Positions 24,974 to 33,995 are shown, numbered from the stretch's first letter. The stretch: 64,000 nucleotides of DNA from Lysinibacillus_B sp036662795 (GCF_036662795.1 NZ_JBAFWZ010000005.1:116757-180756), one strand, 5' to 3'. Notes: generated from the sequence alone by a model not told the origin. Program-made: numbers and translations.

Positions 24974-25906
24974 GTGAAAAAACCAGAATTATTAGTAACT
25001 CCGCAATCTATTGAACATGTCAAGGCTCTACTCCAAGCGGGAGCAGATGCATTTGTCCTTGGTGAGCAGCAATTTGGTTTACGTTTAGCTGGAGAATTTA
25101 ACGTAGCACAAGTTGAAGAGGCAACAGCGATCATTCATGAGGCTGGGAAAAAAGTTTATGTGGCAGTCAATGCTGTCTTTCATAATGACCGTCTTGAGGC
25201 GCTAGAGGCGTATTTACAGGAAATGCAACGAATTGGTGTAGACTCACTGTTATTTGGTGATCCTGCCGTTGTAATGGCTGTACGTGAGCTAGAAATCACG
25301 ATTCCGCTACATTGGAGTCCAGAAACGATTGCTACAAACTGGTTCCAAGTAAATTATTGGGGCGAGCGAGGCAGTAAGCGTGCCGTATTAGCGCGTGAAC
25401 TATCACTAGATGAAGTGCTTGAAATTAAAGAAAATACCGAGCATGAAATCGAGGTTCAAGTGCATGGGATGACATGTATGTTCCAATCAAAGCGCTCTCT
25501 ACTTGGAAACTACTTCCTATACCGAGACCAAGCGATGGAAATCGAAAATCGAAAAGAGAACAAAAATATGTTCCTACATGATAAAGAGCGTAAAAATAAA
25601 TACCCGATTTACGAGGATATAAACGGTACTCATATTTTCTCACCGAATGATATGTGTGTCATCGATGAGCTAACCGATCTTTTTGAAGCAGGCATAGATT
25701 CCTTAAAGATTGATGGCGTACTTCACACGTCTGACTATGTGGTGAAAGTGACAAGCCTTTACCGCCAAGCAATTGATGCATTCTTTGATCAGGGTGAAGA
25801 GGCATACGAGGCAATTAAAGATAGCTTATTCCAACAAATTGAAGAAATTCAACCAGCTCTACGCCCGCTTGATACTGGCTTTATCTTCAAGGAAACAGTG
25901 TACTAG
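24974..25906 (+). CDS. trhP1: U32-family tRNA hydroxylation protein TrhP1 (YrrN)
   Basis: 310 aa from a GTG at 24974, eight bases from GAGGTG; a TTG seven codons earlier overlaps trmR and has no site. It contains peptidase U32 fold motifs PELLVTPQSIEHVKALLQAG and GIDSLKIDGVLHT. The cysteine-rich segment that binds the Fe-S cluster in its partner is reduced here to one cysteine (HGMTCMFQSKRSLLGNYFLY). In B. subtilis, TrhP1 and TrhP2 are needed together for prephenate-dependent 5-hydroxyuridine formation. It is probably the non-catalytic or scaffolding half of the pair. Confidence 0.9.
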   Translation: MKKPELLVTPQSIEHVKALLQAGADAFVLGEQQFGLRLAGEFNVAQVEEATAIIHEAGKKVYVAVNAVFHNDRLEALEAYLQEMQRIGVDSLLFGDPAVVMAVRELEITIPLHWSPETIATNWFQVNYWGERGSKRAVLARELSLDEVLEIKENTEHEIEVQVHGMTCMFQSKRSLLGNYFLYRDQAMEIENRKENKNMFLHDKERKNKYPIYEDINGTHIFSPNDMCVIDELTDLFEAGIDSLKIDGVLHTSDYVVKVTSLYRQAIDAFFDQGEEAYEAIKDSLFQQIEEIQPALRPLDTGFIFKETVY

Positions 25907-25921
25907 AAGGGAGCGGCAAAT

Positions 25922-27199
25922 ATGTTACAGTTAATTCAAAATGAAAAAATTCGTGAAAAGATTGATGGCAAGACAGTGATTACAAAGAAGCCAGAGCTTT
26001 TAGCGCCTGCTGGAAGCCTTGAAAAATTAAAAATAGCCGTTCATTACGGTGCCGATGCTGTATTTATCGGTGGACAAGAGTTTGGTCTTCGCTCAAACGC
26101 AGATAACTTCACTATTGAAGAGATGGCTGAAGGCGTAGAGTTTGCGAAAAAATATGGTGCAGTCGTATACGTGACAACTAATATTTTTGCACATAACGAA
26201 AACATGGAAGGCCTTGAAGAATACTTACAAGCAATCCAAGGGGCTGGCGTTACGGGTATTATTGTAGCCGATCCATTAATTATTGAAACTTGCCGACGTG
26301 TTGCACCAAAATTAGAAATTCATCTTTCTACACAGCAATCACTCTCTAACTGGAAGGCTGTTAAGTATTGGAAGGATGAAGGTCTACACCGTGTTGTACT
26401 CGCGCGTGAAGTTGGTGCCGAGGAAATGCAAAAAATGAAAGAGGAAGTAGACATTGAAATCGAGGCATTCGTGCACGGTGCAATGTGTATTGCTTATAGT
26501 GGTCGTTGTGTGTTATCTAACCATATGACGGCGCGTGACTCAAATCGTGGTGGCTGCTGTCAATCTTGTCGTTGGGATTATGACTTATATGAAAACAAAG
26601 ACGGAGAGGAAGTAGCGCTATTCAATGAAGGCGATGCACCGTTTGCCATGAGTCCGAAAGATTTAAAATTAATTGAATCGATTCCACATATGATTGAACT
26701 GGGTATTGATTCGTTAAAAGTAGAAGGGCGTATGAAATCGATTCATTACGTAGCAACAGTTATTTCTGTGTACCGTAAAGTGATTGATGCATACTGTGCT
26801 GACCCTGAAAACTTCCAAATTAAAAAAGAGTGGCTAGAAGAATTATCTCGTTGTGCAATTCGTGCTACAGCTTCAGCGTTCTTTGAATCAGAGCCAAGCT
26901 ATAAGCAGCAAATGTTTGGCTCCCATGCATCGAAGCCAAAATGGGATTTTGCTGGTCTTGTGCTTGATTATGATGGAGAAACGGGAATGGTAACGCTAGA
27001 GCAGCGTAATTATTTCAAGCCAGGAGATACAATTGAATTCTTCGGTCCAGATATCGAAACGTTTAAAATGGAAGTAGGTCAATTATGGGATGAGGAAGGT
27101 AATGAACTGGATGTTGCCCGTCACCCATTACAAATTATTAAATTTAAAGTTGATCGACCGTTATCTCGATATAATATGATGCGAAAGGAGAATAAATAA
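25922..27199 (+). CDS. trhP2: U32-family prephenate-dependent tRNA uridine(34) hydroxylase TrhP2 (YrrO)
   Basis: 425 aa. It contains KPELLAPAGSLEKLKIAVHYGADAVFIGG-type start motifs and the cysteine cluster MCIAYSGRC...GGCCQSCRW (about residues 180-220) expected to bind a [4Fe-4S] centre. GIDSLKVEGRMKSIHYVATV is the diagnostic U32 block. The C-terminal barrel (FAGLVLDYDGETGMVTLEQR) resembles the family's beta-barrel domain. It acts with TrhP1 to hydroxylate tRNA wobble uridine. Fifteen bases separate it from trhP1, and its stop directly abuts udk, so it is part of one operon. Confidence 0.93.
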   Translation: MLQLIQNEKIREKIDGKTVITKKPELLAPAGSLEKLKIAVHYGADAVFIGGQEFGLRSNADNFTIEEMAEGVEFAKKYGAVVYVTTNIFAHNENMEGLEEYLQAIQGAGVTGIIVADPLIIETCRRVAPKLEIHLSTQQSLSNWKAVKYWKDEGLHRVVLAREVGAEEMQKMKEEVDIEIEAFVHGAMCIAYSGRCVLSNHMTARDSNRGGCCQSCRWDYDLYENKDGEEVALFNEGDAPFAMSPKDLKLIESIPHMIELGIDSLKVEGRMKSIHYVATVISVYRKVIDAYCADPENFQIKKEWLEELSRCAIRATASAFFESEPSYKQQMFGSHASKPKWDFAGLVLDYDGETGMVTLEQRNYFKPGDTIEFFGPDIETFKMEVGQLWDEEGNELDVARHPLQIIKFKVDRPLSRYNMMRKENK

Positions 27200-27835
27200 A
27201 TGCAAAAGCGTCCTGTAGTTATTGGGATTGCTGGTGGGTCATGTTCAGGTAAGACGAGTGTGACACGTGCTATTTATGACGTTTTCCGAGATCATTCAGT
27301 AGTTGTAATAGAACAAGATTATTATTATAACGATCAAAGTCATATGACATTTGAGGAACGGCTGCAGACGAATTATGACCACCCATTAGCGTTCGATACA
27401 GATTTATTAATACAGCATATTCATTCACTCTTAGATCGAAAGCCCATTAATAAGCCCGTATATGACTATGTTCAGCATACACGTGCGAAGGAAGTTATTC
27501 ATGTTGAGCCGAAAGATGTTATTATACTAGAAGGTATTCTTGTGCTCGAGGATGAGCGCCTTCGTGAGTTAATGGATATTAAATTGTTTGTTGATACAGA
27601 TTCTGATCTACGTATTATTAGACGAATCCAGCGCGATATTAACGAGCGTGGACGTACAGCTGATTCTGTGATTGAGCAATATTTATCAGCAGTACGCCCA
27701 ATGCATAATATGTTTATTGAGCCAACAAAGCGATATGCGGATGTCATTATTCCTGAAGGTGGCGATAATAACGTCGCTATTGATTTAATGGTTACAAAAA
27801 TTAAAACAATTCTTGAAACTGATTCAAACTTGTAA
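27200..27835 (+). CDS. udk: Uridine kinase
   Basis: Phosphorylates uridine and cytidine to UMP and CMP for pyrimidine salvage. 211 aa, the usual size. P-loop GIAGGSCSGKTSV at residues 9-21, IEQDYYYND substrate region, YDHPLAFD, YDYVQHTR, VIILEGILVLED, and RIIRRIQRDINERGR lid. The ATG begins at the base after the trhP2 stop, with AAAGGAG inside the end of trhP2. Confidence 0.97.
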   Translation: MQKRPVVIGIAGGSCSGKTSVTRAIYDVFRDHSVVVIEQDYYYNDQSHMTFEERLQTNYDHPLAFDTDLLIQHIHSLLDRKPINKPVYDYVQHTRAKEVIHVEPKDVIILEGILVLEDERLRELMDIKLFVDTDSDLRIIRRIQRDINERGRTADSVIEQYLSAVRPMHNMFIEPTKRYADVIIPEGGDNNVAIDLMVTKIKTILETDSNL

Positions 27836-28036
27836 TATGATGGGTAGGTATTTACAATATTTTCATTTCATTATATTTGTATAATTACAAAATAATGATT
27901 CTATAGCATCTACTAAAATTCGGCTACTAGTTGTAGTATTTTGGAGAATGTACTTCTATAATGAAGGAATGTTCCATATACTTGGCTAATAGCCGGGTTT
28001 TGTGCTATACAATGATTTATTTTAAAAAGAAAACGA

Positions 28037-28064
28037 TTGCATTTTAAAGATTAAAGTGTATAGT
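28037..28064 (+). promoter_or_regulatory. Probable SigA promoter of greA
   Basis: TTGCAT at 28037-28042, 16 bases, TATAGT at 28059-28064. Transcription would start near 28071, just upstream of the greA ribosome binding site. Confidence 0.55.
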
Positions 28065-28097
28065 AGGTTTTCTAGCATTATTGAAGGAGTGAGTACT

Positions 28098-28592
28098 TTG
28101 TCTAACGAAAAGCAATACCCTATGACATTAGAGGGAAAAGCAAAGCTCGAAGAAGAATTAGAAAATTTAAAAACGGTGAAACGTAAAGAGGTTGTAGAAC
28201 GTATTAAAATCGCGCGTAGTTTCGGTGACCTTTCTGAAAACTCTGAGTACGATTCAGCGAAGGAAGAACAAGGCTTCGTGGAAGGTCGTATCTCAACGAT
28301 TGAATCTATGCTACGTAATGCATTAATTATTACAGAAGACCAAGATGATAACTCAGAGTTATTAGTTTCTCTTGGCCGTACTGTAACATTTGATGTGTTA
28401 GATGATGGTGAGCCAGAGGGCGAGCCGGAGTCATATAAAATTGTAGGTTCTGCTGAGGCTGACCCTGCAGAAGGTCGTATTTCTAACGATTCTCCAATGG
28501 CAAAAGCATTAATGGGTCATAAAGTAAGTGATCAAGTAAGGATTACAACACCAGGTGGAGACATGGAAGTTGTTATTTTAGAAATTAAATAA
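28098..28592 (+). CDS. greA: Transcription elongation factor GreA
   Basis: Rescues backtracked RNA polymerase by stimulating transcript cleavage. 164 aa from TTG at 28098, nine bases after GAAGGAG; upstream in-frame codons would extend past the promoter. The N-terminal coiled coil bears the tip acidic motif GDLSENSEYD and KTVKRKEVVERIKIARSFG; the C-terminal FKBP-like domain has RISNDSPMAKALMGH. A short acidic insert (DDGEPEGEPES, about residue 115) makes it slightly longer than the B. subtilis protein. Confidence 0.96.
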   Translation: MSNEKQYPMTLEGKAKLEEELENLKTVKRKEVVERIKIARSFGDLSENSEYDSAKEEQGFVEGRISTIESMLRNALIITEDQDDNSELLVSLGRTVTFDVLDDGEPEGEPESYKIVGSAEADPAEGRISNDSPMAKALMGHKVSDQVRITTPGGDMEVVILEIK

Positions 28593-28599
28593 TCTATCG

Positions 28600-28630
28600 G
28601 GTGGCTAACAATTGTTAGCCATCTTTTTAT
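28600..28630 (+). terminator. Intrinsic terminator after greA
   Basis: Perfect palindrome GGCTAACAATTGTTAGCC extended by GGT/ATC, followed by TTTTTATTT. Confidence 0.88.
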
Positions 28631-28731
28631 TTGATCGAGCACAGTATACTTTATAAGGTGATCTATGTCTTTCTATTAGGCAATAGCTTTAAATATTGAT
28701 AAAATGGTTGTACGAAAAGGGGGTTGTTGCC

Positions 28732-29421
28732 ATGACCGAAGAGGAAAATAAACTTACTAAACGTTCACAGCAAACGAGCCGCACACATCGTCGCAACTTA
28801 AATAAAATGGACAAAACACTAAACTATTTAATTGCCATCGTTTCAATATTAATCGTCATAACATTAATGGTTATTTTTATCGGAAATGATGATAAGGATA
28901 CGAACGAAATCGCAAAGGAACAGCAGGAAAATACGGAGAGCCCTGTAGGACAGGCTACAGAAGATGACGAGCAAGAAGAGCAAGAAGATGAGGCACAGGA
29001 GCCAGCATCAGAACCGAATGAAGCTGAGTCTGAGGAGACGGAAACAACAGAGACAGAGCAAGAGGATTCTGGTAAGGTAACAGTGAATGCTTCTACCGAT
29101 CCAATCGTAAAAGAGGTATGGCAAAATGAAAGCTGGCAGCCTTATACAACGGCTCAGAGTGGCTCGCATGTATCTACCTTTAAAAAAGGACATATTGATT
29201 ATGAGGAGAAGCTAGGGGCTATTTATAGTGCTATACCACTTGCAAAGGAAGATAGCATTCTGTTACGTGTTCAAAATAACGGAAATGCCAGCAGTGCTAT
29301 AGCAGTTGTAACTTCAAAGGATAAACAATCTAAGTACCGAGTATCGATCCAATGGGTTGACGGGCAAGGGTGGAAGCCAATCCTTGTTGAAGTATTAAAT
29401 TCGCTAGAAGGTGCCTATTAG
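28732..29421 (+). CDS. yrrS: YrrS-like DUF1510 membrane protein
   Basis: 229 aa from ATG at 28732, preceded by GGGGG. It has a basic cytoplasmic start (LTKRSQQTSRTHRRNLNKMD), one membrane helix at about residues 36-57 (LIAIVSILIVITLMVIFIG), then a long acidic E/Q/T-rich linker (about 60-120). The outer globular domain carries VKEVWQNESWQPYTT and ADGQ-like WVDGQGWKPILVEVLN, typical of DUF1510. In B. subtilis yrrS follows greA and is co-transcribed with pbpI; no pbpI is present here. Its role is unknown, with a cell-envelope location likely. Confidence 0.85.
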   Translation: MTEEENKLTKRSQQTSRTHRRNLNKMDKTLNYLIAIVSILIVITLMVIFIGNDDKDTNEIAKEQQENTESPVGQATEDDEQEEQEDEAQEPASEPNEAESEETETTETEQEDSGKVTVNASTDPIVKEVWQNESWQPYTTAQSGSHVSTFKKGHIDYEEKLGAIYSAIPLAKEDSILLRVQNNGNASSAIAVVTSKDKQSKYRVSIQWVDGQGWKPILVEVLNSLEGAY

Positions 29422-29485
29422 TCTTGACAGAAGTTACTTCGATTGTTTACTTTTAGTAGAGTGTTTTGAATTGGAGGACATAGAA

Positions 29486-30178
29486 ATGAAAATCGCAGTA
29501 ATTGGAGCAATGGAGCAGGAAGTAGAGTTACTTCGTACAGCACTAGCTAACACAACAACAACAACTATCGCAGGTAGCGAGTATACGACAGGAACTTACG
29601 ACGGCAAAGAAATCGTGCTATTAAAAAGTGGCATCGGAAAAGTTAATGCCGCGATGTCGACAACAGTTTTACTACATCAGTTTAAGCCGGATGTGGTTAT
29701 TAATACAGGTTCAGCTGGTGGCTTTGATGAAGAACTAGAAGTTGGGGCAGTCGTAATTTCAGATGAGGTACGTCACCATGATGTAGACGTTACGATTTTT
29801 GGTTATGAAATCGGGCAAGTACCTCAGCTACCACCGGGCTATAAATCAGATGAAAGATTAATGGCTATTGCTAAAGAGGCTGTTACAGAAGTAGGCGAGC
29901 ATCAATATGGAATCGGCTTAATTTGCTCAGGCGATGCCTTTATGAATGATCCGGTACGTGTTGAGCATGTTAGAGGGCATTTCCCGCAAATGAAGGCAGT
30001 TGAAATGGAGGCTGCAGCAGTAGCACAAGTATGTCATCAATTTGGAACGCCATTTGTTGTTATCCGAGCGCTATCGGATATTGCAGGGAAAGAATCAAAC
30101 ATCAGCTTTGATGAGTTTTTACCAGTAGCAGCGAAGCACTCAACGGAAATCGTACTTAAGGCGATTACAAAGCTATAA
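29486..30178 (+). CDS. mtnN: 5'-methylthioadenosine/S-adenosylhomocysteine nucleosidase
   Basis: Hydrolyses MTA and SAH to adenine and the thioribose product in methionine salvage and methyl-cycle clearance. 230 aa from ATG at 29486 with TTGGAGG upstream; the longer frame lacks a site. Motifs are IGAMEQEVELL (catalytic Glu near residue 11), INTGSAGGF, GLICSGDAFM, VEMEAAAVAQV (substrate Glu near residue 173) and VIRALSDIAGKES (general acid Asp). Length and motifs match the family well. Confidence 0.97.
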   Translation: MKIAVIGAMEQEVELLRTALANTTTTTIAGSEYTTGTYDGKEIVLLKSGIGKVNAAMSTTVLLHQFKPDVVINTGSAGGFDEELEVGAVVISDEVRHHDVDVTIFGYEIGQVPQLPPGYKSDERLMAIAKEAVTEVGEHQYGIGLICSGDAFMNDPVRVEHVRGHFPQMKAVEMEAAAVAQVCHQFGTPFVVIRALSDIAGKESNISFDEFLPVAAKHSTEIVLKAITKL

Positions 30179-30294
30179 TTTCATAATTCCTTCACAAAAT
30201 AGTCTAAAGGTGTTAAAAAAATCACAGTCTTTTTTGTTCATAGATGGTACGATATTTTTAATCTAATACGGATTTGTTTTAGGAGGAATGTCCG

Positions 30295-30384
30295 ATGGTA
30301 TTTTTAATGGCAGGCGCTGTTGGGATTACAGCAGTTTTATGTTTAATCATCACAGCAGATATTAGTGATACGACGTTTGAATAG
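30295..30384 (+). CDS. 29-aa putative membrane peptide
   Basis: Very short gene with an excellent AGGAGG eight bases before its ATG and a strong terminator after its TAG. This suggests a genuinely expressed transcript. The sequence MVFLMAGAVGITAVLCLIIT forms a single membrane helix, followed by ADISDTTFE. A possible promoter TTGTTC-17-TTTAAT lies at 30235-30263. I do not recognise the family; it could be a sporulation or membrane-associated micropeptide. A competing ATG at 30288 is too close to the ribosome binding site. Confidence 0.55.
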   Translation: MVFLMAGAVGITAVLCLIITADISDTTFE

Positions 30385-30393
30385 TAAGCGTTT

Positions 30394-30429
30394 AAAGCAG
30401 CACCTCTGTATGAAGAGGTGCTGCTTTTT
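30394..30429. terminator. Strong terminator between the 29-aa gene and the HNH gene
   Basis: Stem AAAGCAGCACCTCT / AGAGGTGCTGCTTT with a 6-base loop and T-run. It can serve both convergent genes. Confidence 0.92.
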
Positions 30430-30439
30430 GCTCTATAAA

Positions 30440-31309
30440 TTATTCGTGTATTTCTTCCTTACCGATAGCTTCTTTTTTCTTCTTTTCATATTCCCCTTCT
30501 TCAACGCCTAGTTCAAGAAGAATGGCATTTAATTTATTGTAAAGGTCATTCGCACCCCGAACGGAATTTTTGCCCCTGTCATTGATCGACGTTAATTGAC
30601 CATTAAATTCGAATGCAATACCGTCCCTATGGCGAAATATTTTTACACCGTCCAAGTAAGCAGTCTTTTCATTATGATATGTAGCTTTGAAGCGTCCATT
30701 TTCAATTGTCTTTTTATTCATTATTAATAACTCCTTTTTCTTTTCAATTTCCGATTTGAAGATTGCAACGCTTGGGCGGGAATCAGCTTCAGCTTCTTCG
30801 ATTGTACGTTTATTATTTTCACACCAATACACGAAATCTAAGTACTGTTTGACGGTCATTCCGTTTACTTCCGCAAGATATTCAATGAGGTTGTTTAGTT
30901 TGTCTTGGTTAACAATTGCTTTAACTTCTGGTTGAGATACCCAATCAACAAAATTCTTGTCCCGCTTCGCAAGATTCAAAGTTGCGTCCATTGGAATGAC
31001 GTTTCCGACCGTTGTTCCACCATGCATATTCTCCAATGGGATTACATGTTCAAGAACGACATCTGACGAGTCCGTCAATGCACATTTTTCACCAAACCGC
31101 TCAAGAATTACTTTCCATTGCTGTGGCCTCAAGTCATTCTGCAACGCTAATTTACGGGCACGCCTGCGTTGATTCTTCGCTTTTAAGTACTCTGGGTTAT
31201 TGCGGTTGAATTCAAGTTGTTTTGCTCGCTGACATGCCGAACAAATCGTATTCAAATTCGTATAAAATTTGTCTTGCCGGGTTTCCCCACATTTTTTACA
31301 TTTTTTCAT
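30440..31309 (-). CDS. HNH endonuclease-like protein with N-terminal zinc ribbon
   Basis: 289 aa. The start MKKCKKCGETRQDKFY...CSACQ has two CxxC pairs. A basic segment (NQRRRARKLALQ) follows. The HNH core spans about residues 68-118: CALTDSSDVVLEHVIP supplies the first His, NVIPMDATLNLAKRDK the two Asn. The C-terminal third (FKATYHNEKTAYLDGVKIFRH) is unlike known nucleases to my eye. Such stand-alone HNH proteins are common in phages and as selfish nucleases. It sits alone between terminator hairpins next to sigK, with no phage genes around. Specific DNA target unknown. Confidence 0.75.
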   Translation of the reverse strand: MKKCKKCGETRQDKFYTNLNTICSACQRAKQLEFNRNNPEYLKAKNQRRRARKLALQNDLRPQQWKVILERFGEKCALTDSSDVVLEHVIPLENMHGGTTVGNVIPMDATLNLAKRDKNFVDWVSQPEVKAIVNQDKLNNLIEYLAEVNGMTVKQYLDFVYWCENNKRTIEEAEADSRPSVAIFKSEIEKKKELLIMNKKTIENGRFKATYHNEKTAYLDGVKIFRHRDGIAFEFNGQLTSINDRGKNSVRGANDLYNKLNAILLELGVEEGEYEKKKKEAIGKEEIHE

Positions 31310-31681
31310 GCTGTTTCTTCCTTTCAGATTCCAAATACCCTTTAAACCATTATGAACTATTAATATTACAATTCTATTAATCGTCTTGGAATCCTGTATG
31401 GGAGCAGTGGTCGACTTGTTCTTTAGATAACACCGATAAAAGTTAGATTCAACGATTTTTTTGGTATTTTATTCGGTGGATAAACCGAGATGACAATAAA
31501 AGGATTAGACTTTCACTGTATCAATCGTAATTTAGTTCTATTAGAATGTCGAGATATACCTCGTAAACAAAATGAATTTTCCGATTTCTCTATAGCTGCC
31601 TTTACTTAATTTTTTCATAGAAAAACAGCACCCCAAATTGAAGAGGTACTGCTTCTTACGTAAAACAAGAAGGAGATTCTT
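31310..31681. other. Gene-free AT-rich stretch between HNH gene and sigK
   Basis: All frames are short or lack a ribosome binding site. The only structure is a hairpin at about 31627-31660 (CAGCACC..TC / GAGGTACTGCT), resembling the terminator at 30394 and suitable for ending sigK transcription on the minus strand. Confidence 0.6.
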
Positions 31682-32392
31682 CTAGTCATCAGGCTGATTA
31701 TGCTTAAATTGCTGATACAGTTTGATAAGGGCTCTTTTTTCAATTCGTGATACATAGCTTCGTGAAATGTTTAGTTGCGTTGCGATTTCCTTTTGTGTTA
31801 AAGGCTTCACATTCGCGAGCCCGTAGCGCAGCGTGATAATTTCAAGCTCTCGTGCATCGAGTGTGGATAAATAATCATAAAGCTGCTTAAAGCGTTCCCG
31901 TTCCTCAATTTGTTCAACAGTGGGCTTTTCATCGAGCTGCAATAAATCGCGTATTTGTAGGGATTGCCCGTCTTTATCGACTCCGATTGGCTCGAACAGA
32001 GAAACATCCTTCTGTACCTTTTTTTGTGCACGTAAATGCATAAGGATTTCGTTTTCAATACAGCGCGCGGCGTACGTTGCTAGCCTTGTTTTTTTATTCG
32101 GTGTGTAGCTGCCCACCGCTTTCATTAAGCCGATTGTGCCGATTGAAATATAATCATCCAATTGCTCATGTGGGGGATGAAACTTTTTCACAACATGGGC
32201 AACGAGTCGCATATTACGTTCGATTAAATCCAGTCGTGCCTGTTCATCTCCCCCTAAAAATCTTTCTAGTACAAGATGTTCTTCCTCACGCGAGAATGGT
32301 TTTGAAAATGCCTGCCCTTTTAGGTATCCAAGAAGTGCTGGGAAATCGAGCCAAAGCTGGATTAGAGTCATGATGCTACTCAGCGATGTCAT
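31682..32392 (-). CDS. sigK: Sporulation sigma factor SigK (pro-SigK), uninterrupted
   Basis: Late mother-cell sigma factor. 236 aa; the first ~20 residues (MTSLSSIMTLIQLWLDFPAL) form a hydrophobic pro-sequence of the type removed by SpoIVFB. Region 2 contains RNMRLVAHVVKKF, YISIGTIGLMKAV and TRLATYAARCIENEILMHLR; region 4 contains LTQKEIATQLNISRSYVSRIEKRALIKLY. The gene is whole, without the skin element that splits it in B. subtilis 168. Start ATG is close to AGGAAAGG; a second ATG at codon 8 is possible. It shows that the organism is, or descends from, a spore former. Confidence 0.95.
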   Translation of the reverse strand: MTSLSSIMTLIQLWLDFPALLGYLKGQAFSKPFSREEEHLVLERFLGGDEQARLDLIERNMRLVAHVVKKFHPPHEQLDDYISIGTIGLMKAVGSYTPNKKTRLATYAARCIENEILMHLRAQKKVQKDVSLFEPIGVDKDGQSLQIRDLLQLDEKPTVEQIEERERFKQLYDYLSTLDARELEIITLRYGLANVKPLTQKEIATQLNISRSYVSRIEKRALIKLYQQFKHNQPDD

Positions 32393-32433
32393 CCTTTCCT
32401 TTTTTTCAGTATATGTCGAATTTTGTTGAGAAA

Positions 32434-32482
32434 TGAAAAAAGCTGTTTAATTAAGGTGGAAAGTCCTTCATTAAACAGCTTG
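32434..32482 (-). terminator. Intrinsic terminator after pssA
   Basis: Stem AAGCTGTTTAAT / ATTAAACAGCTT. On the minus strand it is followed by TTTTTTC. Confidence 0.85.
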
Positions 32483-32485
32483 TTA

Positions 32486-33025
32486 TTATACTTTTTTAAG
32501 CGTAAATGTGCTCACCATAAGGATGGCTAAAATAGGGAATAGGAACATATAAAATACTGGTGAAACTGCATGTGTGAAGAAAAATGAAAATGTTAGTAAT
32601 GTCCCTGCAGCAGTAATGGGTAGACCTACGAAATAGCCTGTCGATTCAGTAACGTTAAAGCGGGCTAAACGAAGGGCGCCACATGCAATGTATAGAATAG
32701 CCATAAACATGCCGGCAAACCCGAAATCAGTTAAAACAAATTCGTACATTAACAAGGCTGGTGCAACACCAAATGAAATAATATCTCCCATCGAATCGAG
32801 CTGCTTTCCTAGCTCGGATTCTTGGTTATACTTGCGGGCTACTTTTCCGTCGTAGCGATCTAAAAACGCGGCAATAAAAATAAATAATACACTATAGCTA
32901 TATGATTCATTTAATGTCGCCATTATTGCGGCACCACCAAACGATAAGTTACAAATTGTAATTAAGTTAGCAGCGTGCGATTTGATTTTCTTCAACGTCG
33001 AGTCGACTTTATGTAGAAGAAACAT
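32486..33025 (-). CDS. pssA: CDP-diacylglycerol--serine O-phosphatidyltransferase
   Basis: Makes phosphatidylserine, the precursor of phosphatidylethanolamine. 179-aa membrane protein with the CDP-alcohol phosphotransferase signature DGKVARKYNQESELGKQLD followed by SMGD, which supplies the metal-binding aspartates. About five membrane helices follow or surround it. AAAGGAG precedes the ATG. It is divergent from psd, which carries out the next step, so one intergenic region of 155 bases serves the whole PE pathway. Confidence 0.94.
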   Translation of the reverse strand: MFLLHKVDSTLKKIKSHAANLITICNLSFGGAAIMATLNESYSYSVLFIFIAAFLDRYDGKVARKYNQESELGKQLDSMGDIISFGVAPALLMYEFVLTDFGFAGMFMAILYIACGALRLARFNVTESTGYFVGLPITAAGTLLTFSFFFTHAVSPVFYMFLFPILAILMVSTFTLKKV

Positions 33026-33180
33026 TGGAAAACACTCCTTTGCACTTTATAATATTGTTTTATTATACTCCGAAATAGAGGCGTATGAAAGCCTATACTC
33101 GATACTTTATTAGGAAACTACTTTTCATCAACGTAATTTCACTATATAATTACCTTTTATTATCTCTTGGAGGTTATTTG

Positions 33181-33963
33181 ATGAAAGAAAAAATTTATCA
33201 GATGTTAATTGAACTAACAAACGGCAAAAATAGTTCGATGCTGCTGAAAAAAATGACAACTTCACCGATTAGTAAAAAGTTTATTCGAAGTTATAGTAAA
33301 GTATACGATATTAACATAGATGAGGTTTCAAGAAATTTAAATAGTTTTACGAGTCTTCATGATTTTTTTACACGAACATTAAAGGATGAGGCTCGCCCGG
33401 TTATCCAGCACGCACATGTGTTAGCAAGCCCAGTTGATGCAAAAATTGAGGCATTCGGCAACATTTCAATTGATACAGAAATTATTGTGAAAAATAAACC
33501 GTATTCCCTTGTTGATTTATTAGGCAGCAAGGAGCGAGCGCAGCAGTATCAGAATGGGCAATTTATCGTCTTTTATTTAAGTCCTGCTGATTATCACAGA
33601 ATTCATAGCCCAATTGATGGAGAGGTAGTACGTCAATATATACTCGGGCAAAAATCCTATCCTGTTAATCAACTTGGCTTAACTTATGGAAAGAAACCGA
33701 TTAGCTTAAATTATCGTATGATTAATGAGGTATTATATGCGTCACAACGCCAGCTTGCCCTTATAAAAGTTGGTGCAACGTTTGTCAATTCCATTGAGTT
33801 AACAAATCGAACGAGGAACTGGAAGAAGGGCGAAGAGGTGGGGTACTTTTCATTTGGCTCGACGGTTGTCATGTTATTTGAGGAAAATGCAGTCGAGTTC
33901 ACTGAAAATGTCGTACAAGGTTGTGCTATTCGTATGGGAGAAGCCTTTGCAAATATGCTATAA
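33181..33963 (+). CDS. psd: Phosphatidylserine decarboxylase proenzyme
   Basis: Converts phosphatidylserine to phosphatidylethanolamine. 260 aa from ATG at 33181, chosen because GGAGG lies seven bases upstream; the longer frame has none. Motifs: LHDFFTRTLKDEARP, VLASPVDAKIEAFG, FYLSPADYHRIHSP (catalytic Asp-His region) and the self-cleavage site FSFGSTVVMLFE near residue 220, where Ser becomes the pyruvoyl group. Divergent partner of pssA. Confidence 0.95.
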   Translation: MKEKIYQMLIELTNGKNSSMLLKKMTTSPISKKFIRSYSKVYDINIDEVSRNLNSFTSLHDFFTRTLKDEARPVIQHAHVLASPVDAKIEAFGNISIDTEIIVKNKPYSLVDLLGSKERAQQYQNGQFIVFYLSPADYHRIHSPIDGEVVRQYILGQKSYPVNQLGLTYGKKPISLNYRMINEVLYASQRQLALIKVGATFVNSIELTNRTRNWKKGEEVGYFSFGSTVVMLFEENAVEFTENVVQGCAIRMGEAFANML

Positions 33964-33995
33964 TAATGACATTAAGAACGTGAGGGGACACTATT

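Noticed and set aside
30288..30365. Alternative start for the 29-aa gene in another frame
   Set aside because: The ATG is only one base after AGGAGG; the ATG at 30295 has proper spacing.
31491..31508. Possible small gene before sigK on the plus strand
   Set aside because: The frame after the ATG ends after five codons.
31682..32392. Skin-type interruption of sigK
   Set aside because: The sigK frame is continuous from pro-sequence to region 4.
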